From Oscillospiraceae bacterium (lineage in GTDB: Bacteria; Bacillota_A; Clostridia; Oscillospirales; Oscillospiraceae): DNA of 6,743 nucleotides. A model generated the notes under the pieces. It ran no database searches and was not told where the DNA came from. It was given only the letters and a program-made list of their open reading frames with translations. Every line of letters starts with the position of its first letter. The stretch's first letter is position 1. This document shows, one piece after another, positions 5,122-6,743 of this stretch. Position numbers and translations under genes: made by a program. Where the stretch lies: assembly GCA_016302005.1 (NCBI GenBank), contig JAEDOK010000092.1:1-6743 (forward strand), written 5' to 3'.

Positions 5122-6600
5122 ATGAAAAAGATCTCACGCATTCTTTCGTTGGCCTTGGCGCTTGTCATGCTGCTTTCTCTGGCACCGATGGCGTTTGCTG
5201 CGGGGACAGCGACCGTGACGCTGGTGACTCCCGCAGGCAGCACTGAGGTAAAGGTGCCGCTCAATGAGAGCTTCACCTTCCCCGGCTGTGACGAGGAATA
5301 TGAAGGCTATTTATTTGAATGCTGGGTTCCTCAGCGCTATGAGAAGGCCGCTGCCTCGGACATCAAAGATTACTTTTTTGAGGGCGGTTCGCTCGTGATC
5401 GATGCGGACATGACCTTCTATGCGCTCTATGCAAATGCCCAGTTCGTTCCCTATGATAAGCCCTGCTACTACTGGTCTGATACGCGGGAGGACTATTCCG
5501 GTCTGTGGGCGTTTGTCGGCTTCAACTACGACGAGATCATGGGCGGCTATGTCTATGAGACTCCCTTCGCGATGGGCGAAAACGGTGAAGAGGTTGATGT
5601 GGTCAACGGTTTGGGCGTTGCCTACGATTCGGAGCATTCTGAATTCTATACGGATGACCTCAGCATTCAGTTTGAGATCGAACGCCAGCCGAACGGTACT
5701 TATACCATCAAGAATACCAAGAGCGGCAAATATCTGAGCATTTCGGACGAATCCATTGCAATGCGCACCACGCGCGACGCCACAAGCTATTGGGACATTA
5801 CGATCGACGAATATGACTGTGAAAAGCTCAGCAACGCGTCGAACAGCGACCTTGTTTTGTATTATGATGACGAGAACGGCTGGTTCAGAATTTTTGATAA
5901 CACGGAAGTTCGTGTTGAAACTGATGAAGGACCGCTCTATGCCTCCGATTACTTCTACCTCAACTTCTTCGCCTATGCGGAAGGCGAGTGGGCGGCAAAC
6001 TATTTCACCACCGAGATCGAGGCGGAGCTCTACGGCGACTGCCATTTTGCCGATTTCTCCGACTGCAAGGACAAGTGGTACCATGAGGCGGTGGACTACG
6101 CCGTGGAGAACAAGCTGATGAACGGTGTCGGCAACGGCAAGTTCGAGCCGAACGGCGGCTTGACCCGCGCGATGATCGTTACCGTGCTTTACCGTCAGGC
6201 GGGTGAGCCGATCTTCAAGCAGCCGGCTACCTTTACCGATGTTCCTGCAGGTCAATGGTATTCCGACGCGATCGCGTGGGCGCAGGAGTGCAGTATCGTC
6301 AAGGGTGTCAGCGAGACGGAATTTGCTCCCGAGGCACCGGTTACCCGCGAGCAGATCGCAACGATCCTGTGGCGCTTCGCGGGTGAGCTCGATGCAAAGG
6401 CAGACCTTTCCTCCTTCCGGGATGCCGACAAGATCAGCGGCTACGCTGCCAAGGCGATGAACTGGATGGTCAGTGAGGGGATCCTCAAAGGGGATGCAGG
6501 CAAGCTCAATCCGGGGGATAACGCAACGCGTGCCGAGTTTGCATGCATGATCATGCGCTTTTTGGGCGGCTCCTACAACTGCGCCGAGCTGCAAGACTGA
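5122..6600 (+). CDS. Exported cell-surface protein with three C-terminal SLH domains
   Basis: Predicted wall-associated protein of 492 residues. The ATG at 5122 has AAAGGAG (5106-5112) 9 nt upstream. It is preferred over the in-frame ATG at 5101, because it starts directly at a standard signal peptide (MKKISRILSL..., probable cleavage AFA|A after residue 26). Residues 29-105 look like an InlB/Listeria-Bacteroides-type beta-grasp repeat, ending in MTFYALYA. Residues 176-262 contain GTYTIKNTKSGKYLSIS and ENGWFRIFDN, reminiscent of ricin-like beta-trefoil sequence; this is tentative. Three SLH repeats follow at about 309-361, 371-421 and 431-482, with the conserved LTRA, VTRE and ATRAE motifs. 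SLH triplets bind secondary cell wall polymers noncovalently, so the N-terminal part would be displayed. There is no visible catalytic motif. It could be an S-layer-associated adhesin or a carbohydrate-binding protein. The gene appears monocistronic. Confidence 0.92.
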   Translation: MKKISRILSLALALVMLLSLAPMAFAAGTATVTLVTPAGSTEVKVPLNESFTFPGCDEEYEGYLFECWVPQRYEKAAASDIKDYFFEGGSLVIDADMTFYALYANAQFVPYDKPCYYWSDTREDYSGLWAFVGFNYDEIMGGYVYETPFAMGENGEEVDVVNGLGVAYDSEHSEFYTDDLSIQFEIERQPNGTYTIKNTKSGKYLSISDESIAMRTTRDATSYWDITIDEYDCEKLSNASNSDLVLYYDDENGWFRIFDNTEVRVETDEGPLYASDYFYLNFFAYAEGEWAANYFTTEIEAELYGDCHFADFSDCKDKWYHEAVDYAVENKLMNGVGNGKFEPNGGLTRAMIVTVLYRQAGEPIFKQPATFTDVPAGQWYSDAIAWAQECSIVKGVSETEFAPEAPVTREQIATILWRFAGELDAKADLSSFRDADKISGYAAKAMNWMVSEGILKGDAGKLNPGDNATRAEFACMIMRFLGGSYNCAELQD

Positions 6601-6631
6601 TCTTGCTGCATCGACCTTCGCAGCATTCGAA

Positions 6632-6661
6632 AATCACCCTGCGGAAACCCGCAGGGTGATT
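6632..6661. terminator. GC-rich hairpin, probable terminator after the SLH gene
   Basis: A 13-bp perfect stem (AATCACCCTGCGG at 6632-6644 with CCGCAGGGTGATT at 6649-6661) with the 4-nt loop AAAC lies 31 bp after the stop codon. On the plus strand no T-run follows (CCTCAGCG). On the minus strand the stem runs into TTTT. It may therefore serve a convergent gene beyond the window, or be bidirectional and weak. Confidence 0.6.
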
Positions 6662-6690
6662 CCTCAGCGTGTCGAAAAAGCCCCTGACGT

Positions 6691-6743
6691 GTCATTGCGA
6701 GGAGCAAAGCGACGTGGTAGCGCAGCCGTTCGCGAGGAACGAG
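6691..6743 (+). repeat. Hybrid repeat, copy E (cut by window end)
   Basis: It begins with GTCATTGCGAG and switches to TAGCGCAGCCGTTCGCGAGG at the same point as copy D. It matches 3260-3312 at 50 of 53 positions and runs off the window. A second hybrid with the same junction shows that the composite is a recurring form, not a one-off insertion. Confidence 0.85.

Noticed and set aside
4929..5246. Plus-strand reading frame across the hairpin array into the SLH gene
   Set aside because: It starts inside a hairpin without a ribosome binding site, and it overlaps the SLH gene in another frame.

Overview
The window looks like chromosomal DNA from an uncultured or gut-type Gram-positive of the class Clostridia, probably Oscillospiraceae/Ruminococcaceae-like. 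This is inferred from four things: GC-rich coding sequence with strong AGGAGG-type ribosome binding sites, lipoprotein signal peptides, a surface-layer-homology (SLH) protein, and a serpin, a family known from some gut Clostridia. No marker gene is present that would fix the species.

Layout. Positions 1-303 hold two tandem copies of a palindromic intergenic repeat and a heptad array, ending in the ribosome binding site of glyA (304-1563, +; serine hydroxymethyltransferase). A strong extended -10 promoter in the 75-bp gap then drives a PrsA-like peptidyl-prolyl isomerase lipoprotein (1639-2970, +), which ends at a classical intrinsic terminator (3001-3043). The 529-bp gap 2971-3499 contains that terminator, a second heptad array in reverse orientation, a full 112-bp copy of the repeat, and a hybrid copy carrying a 114-bp insertion with two 48-bp units. 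A lipoprotein serpin follows on the minus strand (3500-4756). The 365-bp divergent intergenic region 4757-5121 contains a predicted promoter for each flanking gene. Between them is a run of four long, nearly contiguous inverted repeats (4879-5033). An exported protein with three C-terminal SLH domains follows (5122-6600, +), then a GC-rich hairpin and another hybrid repeat copy cut by the window end.

How the genes fit together. glyA is a one-carbon metabolism housekeeping gene and appears unrelated to its neighbours. The other three products are all predicted to act outside the membrane: a foldase anchored on the membrane, a membrane-anchored protease inhibitor, and a wall-attached SLH protein. 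The serpin and SLH genes are divergent and share one control region. No mobile-element protein, CRISPR array, tRNA or rRNA is visible. The least explained parts are the four-hairpin array between the divergent promoters and the composite repeat family with its associated heptad tracts.
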